From Pandoraea bronchicola (lineage in GTDB: Bacteria > Pseudomonadota > Gammaproteobacteria > Burkholderiales > Burkholderiaceae): a stretch of DNA of 64,000 bases. Every line of letters starts with the position of its first letter. The stretch's first letter is position 1. Below the pieces are notes generated by a model. The model was given only the letters and a program-made list of their open reading frames with translations, searched no databases and was not told the origin of the DNA. Positions 1 to 8,853 of this stretch are shown in pieces. The stretch is taken from contig NZ_CABPST010000004.1 in the NCBI RefSeq assembly GCF_902459805.1, forward strand, positions 248,001 through 312,000. Direction: 5' to 3'. Position numbers and translations under genes: made by a program.

Positions 1-185
1 TCGAGGTCGTTGGCGCGGGCCGCCGCGGTAATGGGGGCAACAGCAGCGGCCGGAATCACACCGGCCTCGGCTTCGGCGGCAGCCAGCGCCACTTCGAAGT
101 CGAGCATGCCCTGGAGCGTGGCCTCGCGCGAGAAACGCGCCGTCACGGCAGCGCCGCGCAGCAAGGAATCAAGCAGTTCCGTCAT
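1..185 (-). CDS. pcaB: 3-carboxy-cis,cis-muconate cycloisomerase, N-terminal part (cut by window edge)
   Basis: Only the first 61 codons are inside the window. The protein starts MTELLDSLLRG and continues with a TARFSREATLQGMLDFEVAL stretch, the typical opening of PcaB and related fumarase/aspartase-superfamily cycloisomerases, where an Arg/Ser-rich segment precedes the first long helix. PcaB converts 3-carboxy-cis,cis-muconate, the product of PcaGH, to 4-carboxymuconolactone in the cytoplasm. It follows pcaH-pcaG on the same strand after a gap of about 155 bases, which fits a pcaHGB operon. The catalytic loop lies outside the window, so the call rests on the N-terminus and on context. Confidence 0.8.
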   Translation of the reverse strand, partial: MTELLDSLLRGAAVTARFSREATLQGMLDFEVALAAAEAEAGVIPAAAVAPITAAARANDL

Positions 186-340
186 CGGAGAATCGATGGT
201 GGTTAAGGTCTGCTCACGCAAGTTCCAGACGCGTGGTCAAACCCTTGTACATTGCAAAAATGCAGATACGGCCACGGGCCGCCGGCACTTTCATGCCAGC
301 AGCCCGAAGCCGCGCCAGTTTCAGCCTTGCACGACCGACT

Positions 341-931
341 TCACAGATCGAGGAAAACCGTCTCCTCGTCGCCCTGCATGCGGATGTCGAACCGGTACGT
401 CACACGGCCGCCGCTCACTTCGCGGCGTGCGATCAGCGTGTGGCGACGCTCGGCCGGCACTTGTTGCAGCACCGGGTCGAGCGCATTGGCCTTTGCCTCG
501 TCGTCGAAATAGATACGCGTAAACAGATGATTGAGCAAGCCCCGCATCGTCAGAATCACATCGATGCGCGGCGCCTCACCCGGCGACGTTGCGCCCGGCT
601 TGATCGTCTCGATGACGAAGCGGTTCTCGGCGTCCGTACCGGTGCCGCAACGGCCTGCGCCGGCAAAGCCGGTACGCTCGATCTCGTCGGCGTTCTGCAC
701 GTAGCGGCCATGAGCGTCGGCCTGCACGACCTCGATCAGGGCGTCGTTGATCGGATGGCCTGCGCCATCGAGCACTTGTCCGATCAGACGGATGGCTTCA
801 CCTTCGGCGCGATCGAGCGCCACGACAGGCGTGAAAGCGCTCTTGAAGTCGTAACGGTACTGCTCCGGCGAGAGGCCATAGGCGAAGTAGGGACCGACGG
901 TCTGCGACGGCGTTTGCTGATAATCGGACAT
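341..931 (-). CDS. pcaG: Protocatechuate 3,4-dioxygenase alpha subunit
   Basis: 196 residues, close to the usual 195-210 for PcaG. The start MSDYQQTPSQTVGPYFAYGL is the standard alpha-subunit opening, and the C-terminal half has the intradiol-dioxygenase beta core with LTMRGLLNHLFTRIYFDDE. The alpha chain is structurally like PcaH but does not supply the iron ligands; together they cleave protocatechuate between its two hydroxyls to 3-carboxy-cis,cis-muconate. It lies 3 bases after the pcaH stop codon, so the two subunits are co-translated. Confidence 0.96.
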   Translation of the reverse strand: MSDYQQTPSQTVGPYFAYGLSPEQYRYDFKSAFTPVVALDRAEGEAIRLIGQVLDGAGHPINDALIEVVQADAHGRYVQNADEIERTGFAGAGRCGTGTDAENRFVIETIKPGATSPGEAPRIDVILTMRGLLNHLFTRIYFDDEAKANALDPVLQQVPAERRHTLIARREVSGGRVTYRFDIRMQGDEETVFLDL

Positions 932-934
932 GGC

Positions 935-1645
935 TCAGGACTCCATCGGCGTTTGGTCGGCACCGCGCAGCACGATGTCGAATTCATAACCCAGTGCGTA
1001 CTCGGGCTCGGTGATGTCCATCGAGAAGCGCGCGATCAGACGGTCGCGGGCATGCGCCGGTGTGGCCTGGAAAATCGGATCGTAAGCCAGCAGCGGATCG
1101 CCCGGGAAATACATCTGCGTGACGAGCCGCGTCGCGAAGTACTGACCGAACACCGAAAAGTGCAAATGCTGCGGACGCCAAGCGTTGTGGTGATTCTTCC
1201 ACGGATAGGCGCCGGGCTTGATGGTCAGGAATTTGTAGCGGCCCTGTGCGTCGGTCAGGGCACGGCCGGCCCCGAGGAAGTTCGCGTCGAGCGGTGCATC
1301 GTGCTGGTCGACCTTATGCACATAGCGGCCACACGCGTTGGCCTGCCACAGCTCCACGAGCGTGTTCGGCACCGGACGGCCGCCTTCGTCGAGCACACGG
1401 CCCGTCACGATCATGCGCTCCCCCAGCGGCTCGCCGTTGCGAACCGCGTTACGCGTGAGATCGCTGTCGAGCTCACCGATGAGGCCGTGACCGTAGACCG
1501 GCGAGCGCAGGTTCGCGAGGTTCTGCTTGACCGGTACGAGCAATTGTTTGGGGCCGCGCAGCGCCGTGGACTTATACCCGCTGTCGATGAGCTTGGGATG
1601 AGAATCCCAGTCGCGGGGGCGCAGGACGGTGGTCGTTTCCGACAT
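935..1645 (-). CDS. pcaH: Protocatechuate 3,4-dioxygenase beta subunit (iron-binding)
   Basis: 236 residues from the ATG at 1645, which has GGAGTGAGACC just upstream; an upstream in-frame start at 1717 would add a non-conserved tail and run through the operator. The beta subunit carries the non-haem ferric iron. The expected ligands are visible: tyrosines in GRYVHK and GAYPWKN and the two histidines of RPQHLHF. It forms the alpha-beta unit with PcaG and opens the aromatic ring of protocatechuate, the common intermediate of 4-hydroxybenzoate, vanillate and hydroxycinnamate breakdown. It is first in the minus-strand pcaHGB operon and divergent from pcaQ, its probable activator. Confidence 0.96.
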   Translation of the reverse strand: MSETTTVLRPRDWDSHPKLIDSGYKSTALRGPKQLLVPVKQNLANLRSPVYGHGLIGELDSDLTRNAVRNGEPLGERMIVTGRVLDEGGRPVPNTLVELWQANACGRYVHKVDQHDAPLDANFLGAGRALTDAQGRYKFLTIKPGAYPWKNHHNAWRPQHLHFSVFGQYFATRLVTQMYFPGDPLLAYDPIFQATPAHARDRLIARFSMDITEPEYALGYEFDIVLRGADQTPMES

Positions 1646-1703
1646 GGTCTCACTCCATTTTGTGTTGACGGATCTGGCTTGCCGCCAGCTTGTTTTCGAC
1701 ACT

Positions 1704-1724
1704 ATATCCATAATCAATGGATAT
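1704..1724. promoter_or_regulatory. Inverted repeat between pcaH and pcaQ, probable PcaQ operator
   Basis: Perfect 8-bp arms ATATCCAT and ATGGATAT with a 5-base spacer, in the 119-bp divergent intergenic region. The form matches a LysR-type T-N11-A site and resembles the ATAACC/GGTTAT half-sites known for PcaQ in rhizobia. It starts about 60 bases upstream of the pcaH start codon, suited to activation of pcaH and autoregulation of pcaQ. Confidence 0.7.
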
Positions 1725-1764
1725 ATTTATTGACATTTTATTAGGTTTTTCATAACTTTTCGGC

Positions 1765-2712
1765 ATGGAAAGACACCGACTCGACGGGCGAATCAAGCTG
1801 CGTCATCTGCAATGCCTGCTGGCCGTGGCACAGCACGGCAGCCTTCAGCGCGCGGCCGAAGCGCTGTCCATCACGCAACCGGCGGTCAGCAAGACGATTG
1901 CCGAACTGGAAGGACTGCTCGGGGTGCGGTTGTTCGATCGCGGACGCAATGGCGCGCGGCCGACCGCGCAGGCCGAGTTGTTCTTGCGGCATGCGGGGGC
2001 AAGCGTGAGCGCGCTGCGTCAGGGCATCGACGTGCTCTCGCGTGCCGTCGGCCAGACCGGCGGGGTGATCGAGATCGCCGTGCTCCCCACGCTGGCCGCC
2101 GCCATGATGCCCGGCGTGCTCGAAACCTTCCGGCGGGAATGGCCGGGCATCGTGGTGCAGGTCCACACCGGCGCGAACCAGCAGTTGCTCACGCAGTTGA
2201 AATCCGGCGAGATGACGCTCGCACTCGGCCGGATGTCCGACCCAGAGAGCATGGCTGGACTCACGTTCGAGCATCTGTGCGCGACACCGCTCTGCGTGGT
2301 CGTGCGCCCGGAGCACCCGCTGGTGCAGCAGCGCAGCGTGTCGATGGCCGATCTGGCGGAGCATCATGTGATCCTGCCGCCGCACGGCACGATCCTGCGT
2401 CATACGGCCGACAGCTTCCTGCGTGCGCACGGCGTAGGCACGCTCGACGACTATTCGGAACTGCTGTCGATGTCGCTCGCGCGCGCCATGACCCTGCGTG
2501 ACGACGTCGTCTGGATCGCCTCGGAAATCACCGTGCAAGACGATCTCGCCGACGGCGTGCTGTGCGCGCTGCCCTTTGCGACGAAAGGCACCGAAGAATC
2601 CATCGGCATTTTGTGGCGCAATGATACGGTGCCGACCCCGCCGGAGCAGACCCTCATCAGCGCGATGCGCGAAGCCGCACGCGTGCGCTACGGCGCTCAG
2701 GGTCTGCGCTGA
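1765..2712 (+). CDS. pcaQ: LysR-type activator of the pca operon
   Basis: 315 residues. The N-terminal winged helix-turn-helix covers roughly residues 9-68 (RIKLRHLQCLLAVAQHGS, then AAEALSITQPAVSKTIAELE), and the rest is a LysR effector domain. The opening with RIKLRHLQC and the length match the PcaQ family, which responds to beta-carboxymuconate and activates protocatechuate genes. The gene is divergent from pcaHGB with a shared operator-like inverted repeat. It converges on the hydroxycinnamate block, ending 12 bases from the amidohydrolase stop. Confidence 0.9.
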   Translation: MERHRLDGRIKLRHLQCLLAVAQHGSLQRAAEALSITQPAVSKTIAELEGLLGVRLFDRGRNGARPTAQAELFLRHAGASVSALRQGIDVLSRAVGQTGGVIEIAVLPTLAAAMMPGVLETFRREWPGIVVQVHTGANQQLLTQLKSGEMTLALGRMSDPESMAGLTFEHLCATPLCVVVRPEHPLVQQRSVSMADLAEHHVILPPHGTILRHTADSFLRAHGVGTLDDYSELLSMSLARAMTLRDDVVWIASEITVQDDLADGVLCALPFATKGTEESIGILWRNDTVPTPPEQTLISAMREAARVRYGAQGLR

Positions 2713-2724
2713 GAACGCCATGGG

Positions 2725-3645
2725 TCACGCCTGTGCCGCTATCGCACCGGACACAACGTGGGTCTGTGCGGGCGCGAGCCCAAGCATCCTCACCGCATTG
2801 TCCTTGAGCACCAGCGGTTTGACGTCATCCCGAAATCCCGCCGTCTCGAAGTCGCGCAGCCACCGATCCGGCGCGATGAGCGGGAAGTCCGATCCGAACA
2901 GCATCTTCTCGCGCAACAGCGAGTTGGCGTACTGAATCAGCTCCGGCGAGAAATACTTGGGCGACCAGCCGGAAAGATCGATGTAGACATTCGGCTTGTG
3001 CAGCGCGATCGACAGGGCCTGCGATTGCCACGGCCACGACGGATGGGCAATCACGATGTTCATGTCCGGGAAATCGGTCGCGACGTCGTCCAGATGGATC
3101 GGCTCGGAGAACTTGAGCCGCAGCCCGCCGCCCCCCGGCATCCCTGAGCCAATGCCCGAATGCCCGCTGTGGAACACGGCCGTGAGCTTGTACTCCGCAA
3201 TCAGTTCGTACATCGGATACGCCATGCGGTCGTTGGCGAAGAACCCCTGCATGGTGGGATGGAACTTGAAGCCGCGCACGCCGAATTCCTCGACGAGCCG
3301 CCGCGCCTCGCGCACGCCCATGCGCCCTTTGTGCGGATCGATGCTCGCGAACGCGATCATGATGTCCGCGTTCTCCTGTGCGAAGCCCGCAATCTCCTCG
3401 TTCGGAATACGGCGACGGCCGATGTTCGCCTCGCAATCGACCGTGAACATCACGAAGCCGATATTGCGCTCGCGGTAGTGTTCGATGGTCTCCGGGATCG
3501 TCGGCCGGCGATTCTGCCTGAGGACCGTGCCGAAGTACTTGTCGGCGGCATCGTCGAAAGCTTTGCCGAAGAGATCCGGCGGCTGGCAGCACGACACTTC
3601 GGCGTGTACATGCGTATCGATGGCGACGAGGGGGTCGAGATTCAT
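2725..3645 (-). CDS. Amidohydrolase-2 family hydrolase, last gene of the hydroxycinnamate operon
   Basis: 306 residues, metal-dependent TIM-barrel hydrolase (COG2159 type). The N-terminal metal motif is DTHVHAE (residues 9-15). Further ligand-like positions are FKFHPT, FHSGHSG, IAHPSWPW and the late FGSDFP aspartate. Its start overlaps the stop of the acyl-CoA dehydrogenase gene as ATGA, so it is translationally coupled. Amidohydrolases of this class act in hydroxycinnamate clusters of other bacteria (for example CouO of Rhodococcus) as hydroxyphenyl-beta-ketoacyl-CoA hydrolases. That role, or a related ring- or thioester-hydrolysis step, is an inference here; a gamma-resorcylate-type decarboxylase is an alternative in the same superfamily. 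Confidence 0.8.
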   Translation of the reverse strand: MNLDPLVAIDTHVHAEVSCCQPPDLFGKAFDDAADKYFGTVLRQNRRPTIPETIEHYRERNIGFVMFTVDCEANIGRRRIPNEEIAGFAQENADIMIAFASIDPHKGRMGVREARRLVEEFGVRGFKFHPTMQGFFANDRMAYPMYELIAEYKLTAVFHSGHSGIGSGMPGGGGLRLKFSEPIHLDDVATDFPDMNIVIAHPSWPWQSQALSIALHKPNVYIDLSGWSPKYFSPELIQYANSLLREKMLFGSDFPLIAPDRWLRDFETAGFRDDVKPLVLKDNAVRMLGLAPAQTHVVSGAIAAQA

Positions 3646-5390
3646 TCAGCCGTCTCCGGATCGTGAATTTGTGCCTCAACGATCGCCATCGCGCAGCGCG
3701 TCCGGGGCAGCTCGAACTTCAGCCAGTAGCGCGCGGCACGGCGCTTGTGATCTTGCACGGCGTCGTTCGTCGTCGCCGCACGAAGCTCGGCCTGCGCCGC
3801 CTGTGCCCACAGACCGGCCATCGATAGCCCATGCACCACGCGCATCACCTCCCCAGCCACACACAGCGCCGCACGCGGCGACGCTTGCGCCAATGCAATG
3901 ACCGACGGCAGCAACGAAACCCATGCATCGAGCGTCGTGAGCACGGCATCGAACGCCTTGAGCGAAGCATGAGCCCGCACGTCATTTACTTGCACGCGCA
4001 CCCAGGCGAGCCATTGCAGCAACGTCGCCCCGTCGTCGCGGACAATCTTGCGCAACATCAGATCGATGGACTGAATCTCGTTGGTCCCCTCATAAATCAT
4101 CGGGATTCGCGCGTCACGCAGATATTGCGAGATGCCGGTCTCTTCGACATAGCCGTAGCCGCCGAAGACCTGCAACGCGGCGCTCGCGCCTTCGAATGCC
4201 TGCTCGGTGAGCATCGCCTTGACGACCGGCGTGAGCAGTGCTGCCAGCGCATCGGCCTTCGTGCGCGCATCGGGGGTGTCTGCGTGATGTGCCTCGTCGA
4301 CGGCGAGCGCGGCGCGATACAACAACAACCGCGCACCTTCGACCGCGACCCGTTGCCCTTCGAGCAAACGCCACACCGCCGGATGCTGCGCGATGGGTGC
4401 CCCCGCAGCGGCGCCAGGCACGCGCGACTGAACGCGCTCTCCGGCATGCCTTACCGCCATCGCATAGGCGTTCTGTGCCAGTCCGACCGCGGACGCCCCC
4501 ACGTGCAGACGCGCCGAGTTCATCATCGCAAACATGGCTTCGAGTCCGCGATGCGGCTGACCGATGAGATATCCCGTCGCGCCCTCAAACGCCATTGAAC
4601 ATGTGGCGCTGCCGCGAATTCCCATCTTGTGCTCGATGCCGGTGCAGCGCACCGCATTGCGCTCGCCATTGGCAAGTCGCTTCGGCACGAGAAACAGCGA
4701 CAAGCCGCCGCTTCCGGCAGGTGCGTCCGGCGTGCGCGCGAGCACGAGATGCACGATGTTCGGTGTCAGATCCTGCTCGCCGCCGGAGATGAAAATCTTC
4801 TCGCCGGTCACGCTGACCGTGTCGTTCGTGCCATCGACCCACTCGGCGCGCGTGCGAATCTGCCCCAGATCGCTGCCCGCGCCCGGCTCGGTCAACGCCA
4901 TCGTGGCAAGCCAATCGCCACTCACGAGCGGCCCTAGCCAGGCATCGCGCAACGCGTCGCTGCCGAACCGATGCACGCATTCATACGCGCCGTGCAGAAT
5001 GCCGGGATACATCGTCCATGCCAGATTCGCACCAGCCGTCAGCTCCTGCACCGCCACTTGCGCGACGACCGGCAGTCCCTGGCCACCCAGCGACGGATCG
5101 CACGGCAGCGACGGCCAGCCAGCCTCTCGATACTGACGATAGGCGTCGGCAAATCCAGCGGGCGTGCGGACCTCGCCGTCGCGCCATGTGCAGCCTTCGC
5201 GGTCGCCGACAGCATTCAGCGGCGCGAGCACTTCACGCGAGAAGCGCGCCGCCTCGTCGACCACCTGCACCAGCGTTGCCGTATCGAACTCGCGGAACGG
5301 CGCGAGACGCGTCAGCGCCTCACCGACCCCGAGCTTGTCCAACACGAACGCGATATCGTCTGCCGCACTTTGCCACTCCGTATGGCCCAT
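3642..5390 (-). CDS. Acyl-CoA dehydrogenase of the hydroxycinnamate operon
   Basis: 582 residues from MGHTEWQSAADD; the ATG sits one base after the fcs stop. Domain order is helical N-domain, beta middle domain (MALTEPGAGSDLG, the flavin/substrate motif), helical C-domain with VFGGYGYVEETG and YEGTNEIQS, then an extra C-terminal helical extension typical of the 580-600 residue FadE-like group. It is positioned like hcaD of Acinetobacter, an acyl-CoA dehydrogenase thought to desaturate hydroxyphenylpropionyl-CoA thioesters, so dihydro-cinnamates could enter the pathway. Substrate is inferred from context only. Confidence 0.85.
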   Translation of the reverse strand: MGHTEWQSAADDIAFVLDKLGVGEALTRLAPFREFDTATLVQVVDEAARFSREVLAPLNAVGDREGCTWRDGEVRTPAGFADAYRQYREAGWPSLPCDPSLGGQGLPVVAQVAVQELTAGANLAWTMYPGILHGAYECVHRFGSDALRDAWLGPLVSGDWLATMALTEPGAGSDLGQIRTRAEWVDGTNDTVSVTGEKIFISGGEQDLTPNIVHLVLARTPDAPAGSGGLSLFLVPKRLANGERNAVRCTGIEHKMGIRGSATCSMAFEGATGYLIGQPHRGLEAMFAMMNSARLHVGASAVGLAQNAYAMAVRHAGERVQSRVPGAAAGAPIAQHPAVWRLLEGQRVAVEGARLLLYRAALAVDEAHHADTPDARTKADALAALLTPVVKAMLTEQAFEGASAALQVFGGYGYVEETGISQYLRDARIPMIYEGTNEIQSIDLMLRKIVRDDGATLLQWLAWVRVQVNDVRAHASLKAFDAVLTTLDAWVSLLPSVIALAQASPRAALCVAGEVMRVVHGLSMAGLWAQAAQAELRAATTNDAVQDHKRRAARYWLKFELPRTRCAMAIVEAQIHDPETAE

Positions 5391-5391
5391 G

Positions 5392-7272
5392 TCAGCACCT
5401 TGCCGGAGCGAGAATGATGTGGGGGCCTTCCGTCTGCGCTGCGTGCAACGCATCGACCGTTACCGCGCGATGGTCCTGCACGGCGCGCTGGTTGATCGAC
5501 CCCTTGTCGGTCACTTCGCCCCGGTCGAGCGAGGGTGGCGAATCGAGCAGCATGAGGCGTGCGACGTAAGTGGCGCTGCCGCCCGCCGAGGCATTGAGCT
5601 TCTTCAGCAATGCCGCGAACGCTTCGCGCACCGGCTCGGCGGCGAGCACGTCTGCCAGCGGTGCGTCCTTCGCCAGACCGCTCAGACGGCGGCAGTCCTC
5701 GACGCGCGGGAAAACCATCAACCCGATGTCGTCGCGATTGATGCCCGTGACCACGGCGTCTTGCACATACGGTGCGCCTTCCGAAATCACCCGGGCGCGC
5801 AACGGCCCAACGCTCACGAACGTGCCCGAACTCAGCTTGAAGTCCTCGGTGATGCGCCCGTCGAACTGAAGGCCGATCTCCGGCTGTTGCGGGTCGACGA
5901 ACGTCGCGGCGTCGCCCGTGCAGTAATAACCCTCTTCGTCGAACACCGGATCACTGGCCTCGTGACGCCAATATCCCGCCATGACGTTCGGGCCGCGAAA
6001 CCGGACTTCCAGCTTGCCGCCCACCGGGGCCAGCTTCACCTCGCAGCCCGGCGCGGGCAGGCCGATGTAGCCCGCTCGCATGATGGGCCCGGTGGTGAAC
6101 ATGCAGCTCGGCGACGTCTCGGTCATGCCGAGTCCGGACATGATCCGGATGCGCTCGCCGCAGTGCTGCTCAGTCACGCGCTCAAGCCGGTCCCAGGCCG
6201 CCTGCGACAACCCCGCACCGCCGAAGAAATAGAGATTCACGCGCGCGAAGAAGCGCTCGCGCAACGCGGCGTCGTTCTCGAGCGCGATGGCGAGATCTTC
6301 CCATCCCTTCGGCACGTTGAAGTACACCGTCGGGGAAATCTCGCGCAGATTGCGCAGCGTCTCCTCGAACTTTCCGGCCACCGGCTTGCCATCGTCGATA
6401 TAGAGCGTGCCGCCGTTGTACAACGCGATGCCCACGTTGTGGCTGCCGCCGTAGGTGTGATTCCACGGCAACCAGTCCACCAGCACCGGCGGCGCCTCGC
6501 CGAAGGTCGGGAACGTTTGCAGCAGCATCTGCTGGTTGCTGCACAGCATGCGCTGCGTAGTCGGCACGGCTTTCGGCTGGCGTGTCGAGCCGGACGTGAA
6601 CAGGATCTTGGCGATGGTATCGCCGTTGATCTGCGCATGCGTCGCGTCGATATCGCGCGGCACAGTGTCGAGCAACGTGTCGAACGCCAGCGCGCCGCCA
6701 TCGCCGCTGGCGGTCACGCGAATCACGTCATCGCCCAGCACGGCATCCATGGCGCGTCCGTAGGCATTGACGTCGGTCGCATAGACAAGGCCCGGGCGCA
6801 GCACGCCAAGCGTGTGGCGCAGCTTGCCGAAGTCCGTCGACACGATGGAGTAGGCTGGCGAGATCGGCGCGAACGGCACGCCTGCGTACATCGCGCCGAG
6901 CGCCAGTTGGAAGTGCTCCAGATCGTTGCCGGACAGAATCGCAATCGGACGATCTGCCGACAGTCCGCGATCACGCAGGGCCTGGCCGATGGCGCGCGCA
7001 CGCAGCAGCATCTGCGCATACGTGATACCGACCCACGCGCCGTCGGGACCGCGCCGCGCGATCAGCAACCGGTCCGGATGCCGGGCCGCGCCCGACACGA
7101 GCCTGTCGGTCAGCCGCTCGGGAAAGTCGCCGAGCGCTTCACGTGAGCGCAAATACCAAAACTCGCCGTCGCGCAGCACCTCTACGCCGGGATTGCCGAT
7201 GGTCACCGCACGGTAGCGATGCGCCGCGATGTCCGACATCTCTGCCGGCATCGTGTTGTTACCTTGATTCAA
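5392..7272 (-). CDS. fcs: Feruloyl/p-coumaroyl-CoA synthetase (AMP-forming)
   Basis: 626 residues from a TTG start at 7272, which has GGAG 8 bases upstream; ATG codons at 7251 and 7239 are alternatives, the last giving the family-like opening MSDIAAHRYRAVTIG. It is an ANL-superfamily adenylating enzyme: P-loop LFTSGSTRQPKAVPTT, then DWLPWNHTYGGSHN and GLGMTETSPS, with the C-terminal part carrying TGDAATF and the hinge region. It forms the CoA thioester of ferulate or p-coumarate, the entry step of the non-beta-oxidative route. The P-loop has Arg-Gln where most relatives have Gly-x. The operon order ech-vdh-fcs supports the substrate call. Confidence 0.88.
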   Translation of the reverse strand: MNQGNNTMPAEMSDIAAHRYRAVTIGNPGVEVLRDGEFWYLRSREALGDFPERLTDRLVSGAARHPDRLLIARRGPDGAWVGITYAQMLLRARAIGQALRDRGLSADRPIAILSGNDLEHFQLALGAMYAGVPFAPISPAYSIVSTDFGKLRHTLGVLRPGLVYATDVNAYGRAMDAVLGDDVIRVTASGDGGALAFDTLLDTVPRDIDATHAQINGDTIAKILFTSGSTRQPKAVPTTQRMLCSNQQMLLQTFPTFGEAPPVLVDWLPWNHTYGGSHNVGIALYNGGTLYIDDGKPVAGKFEETLRNLREISPTVYFNVPKGWEDLAIALENDAALRERFFARVNLYFFGGAGLSQAAWDRLERVTEQHCGERIRIMSGLGMTETSPSCMFTTGPIMRAGYIGLPAPGCEVKLAPVGGKLEVRFRGPNVMAGYWRHEASDPVFDEEGYYCTGDAATFVDPQQPEIGLQFDGRITEDFKLSSGTFVSVGPLRARVISEGAPYVQDAVVTGINRDDIGLMVFPRVEDCRRLSGLAKDAPLADVLAAEPVREAFAALLKKLNASAGGSATYVARLMLLDSPPSLDRGEVTDKGSINQRAVQDHRAVTVDALHAAQTEGPHIILAPARC

Positions 7273-7354
7273 AACGCTGTCTCCTGCTTCAATCCCGCCG
7301 AGGCGCGCTCTGGGTCGCGTTCGCGTGCGGGTGCATCCTCATCCCGTGGGGCCG

Positions 7355-8806
7355 TCAGATCGGGTAGTGACGCGGGGTCGTTTGCACCGTGATCCAGCGA
7401 AGCTCCGTGAACTCGCCGATGGACGCCTTGCTGCCGAAGCGACCGTAACCGCTCGCCTTCACGCCGCCGAACGGCATCTGCGCTTCGTCGTGAACCGTGG
7501 GGCCATTGATGTGGCAGATGCCCGACTCGATGCGTCTGGCCAACTGCATGGCACGCGACACGTCGCGACTGAAGATCGCCGCCGACAGGCCAAACTCGCT
7601 GTCATTGGCCACCGACACGGCTTCGTCATCGCCCTGCACGCGCTGGATCGTCACCACCGGGCCGAACGATTCTTCGCGATACAGACGCATCGCCGGCGTA
7701 ATGCCATCGACAATTGCTGCCTGCATGATCGCGCCGTCGACGCGACAGCCGAGCGGCAAACGCGCGCCATGCTCGCGAGCATCCTCGACGAGCGCCGCCA
7801 CGCGCGACGCCGCCTGCGCACTCACCATCGCGCCGAGCACGCTGCCGGGCGACGTTGGCGGCCCGGCGTGCAGCTTGGCTGCCTTGGCGGTGAGCTTCTC
7901 GACAAAGGTGTCGGCAATGCGCGCGTCGACGATGACCCGCTCCGTCGACATGCAGATTTGCCCCTGATTGAAGAAGGCGCCGAATGCAATGCCGTCGACC
8001 GCAGCGTCCAGATCCGCATCGTCGAGCACGAGTACCGGTGCCTTGCCGCCCAGTTCCAGCAACGCCGGTTTGAGATGCTCCGCGGCAAGGCGCGCGATGA
8101 TGCGGCCCACATGAGTCGAACCGGTGAAGTTCACACGGCGCACGGCCGGATGCGCTATCAGACGCGCCACGATCTCGCCGGCATCCTCCGGCGCATTCGT
8201 GACGACGTTGACCACCCCATCGCCAAGCCCGGCCTCGTGCAGACAGGCGCCGATCAGCGCATGCACGCCCGGACATTGTTCCGACGCCTTGAGCACGACC
8301 GTGTTGCCACACGCGAGCGGCATGGCCAGCGCACGCGTGGCCAGAATGACCGGGGCATTCCACGGCGCGATACCCAGCACCACGCCCACCGGCGAGCGCA
8401 CGGCCAGCGCGAGGCTGCCGGGGACGTCGCTGGGAATGACGCTACCGTCGATCTGCGTGGTCATGGCCGCCGCTTCGCGCAGCATATTGGCCGCGAGCAT
8501 GACGTTGAAGCCATACCAGTTGGCCATCGCCCCTGTCTCGGCAGCGCCAATGGCAATGAACTCGGCCGCGCGGCTGTCCATACGTTCCGCAGCCGCGAGC
8601 AAACGCTGGCGACGCGCCGTGGGCGAGAGTGCCGCCCATGCGGGAAATGCCGCTTGCGCCGCGTCGACTGCCGCGTCGGCATCCGCCAGCGTGGCCGCCG
8701 GTGCGCGCGTGGCGACCTCGCCCGTCACCGGGTCGATTCGCTCGAATGTCGCCCCGCCCTGTGCGCCACGCCACTGGCCGCCGATCAGCATTTGCACTTC
8801 ATGCAT
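7355..8806 (-). CDS. vdh: Vanillin / 4-hydroxybenzaldehyde dehydrogenase
   Basis: 483 residues, a class of NAD(P)-dependent aldehyde dehydrogenase. Seen: GIAPWNAPV in the cofactor fold, NFTGSTHVGR, the general-base glutamate in LELGGKAPV, and the catalytic cysteine in NQGQICMSTERV. The closest family pattern is vanillin/salicylaldehyde dehydrogenase, including NGPTVHDEAQMPFGG near the C-terminus. It oxidises the aldehyde released by Ech to vanillate or 4-hydroxybenzoate. It lies between ech and fcs on the same strand with short gaps (47 and 82 bases), consistent with one transcript. Confidence 0.92.
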   Translation of the reverse strand: MHEVQMLIGGQWRGAQGGATFERIDPVTGEVATRAPAATLADADAAVDAAQAAFPAWAALSPTARRQRLLAAAERMDSRAAEFIAIGAAETGAMANWYGFNVMLAANMLREAAAMTTQIDGSVIPSDVPGSLALAVRSPVGVVLGIAPWNAPVILATRALAMPLACGNTVVLKASEQCPGVHALIGACLHEAGLGDGVVNVVTNAPEDAGEIVARLIAHPAVRRVNFTGSTHVGRIIARLAAEHLKPALLELGGKAPVLVLDDADLDAAVDGIAFGAFFNQGQICMSTERVIVDARIADTFVEKLTAKAAKLHAGPPTSPGSVLGAMVSAQAASRVAALVEDAREHGARLPLGCRVDGAIMQAAIVDGITPAMRLYREESFGPVVTIQRVQGDDEAVSVANDSEFGLSAAIFSRDVSRAMQLARRIESGICHINGPTVHDEAQMPFGGVKASGYGRFGSKASIGEFTELRWITVQTTPRHYPI

Positions 8807-8853
8807 TGCGCGATTCCTCTTTCGTCTGTTCGGTCACGGAGAATTGCCGCGCT

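Noticed and set aside
233-1744. Long plus-strand open frame opposite pcaH/pcaG
   Set aside because: It is the antisense shadow of two clear dioxygenase genes in high-GC DNA, with no family signal.
5164-7146. 660-codon plus-strand frame opposite fcs
   Set aside because: Shadow of the CoA ligase; composition His/Arg-rich without recognisable domain.
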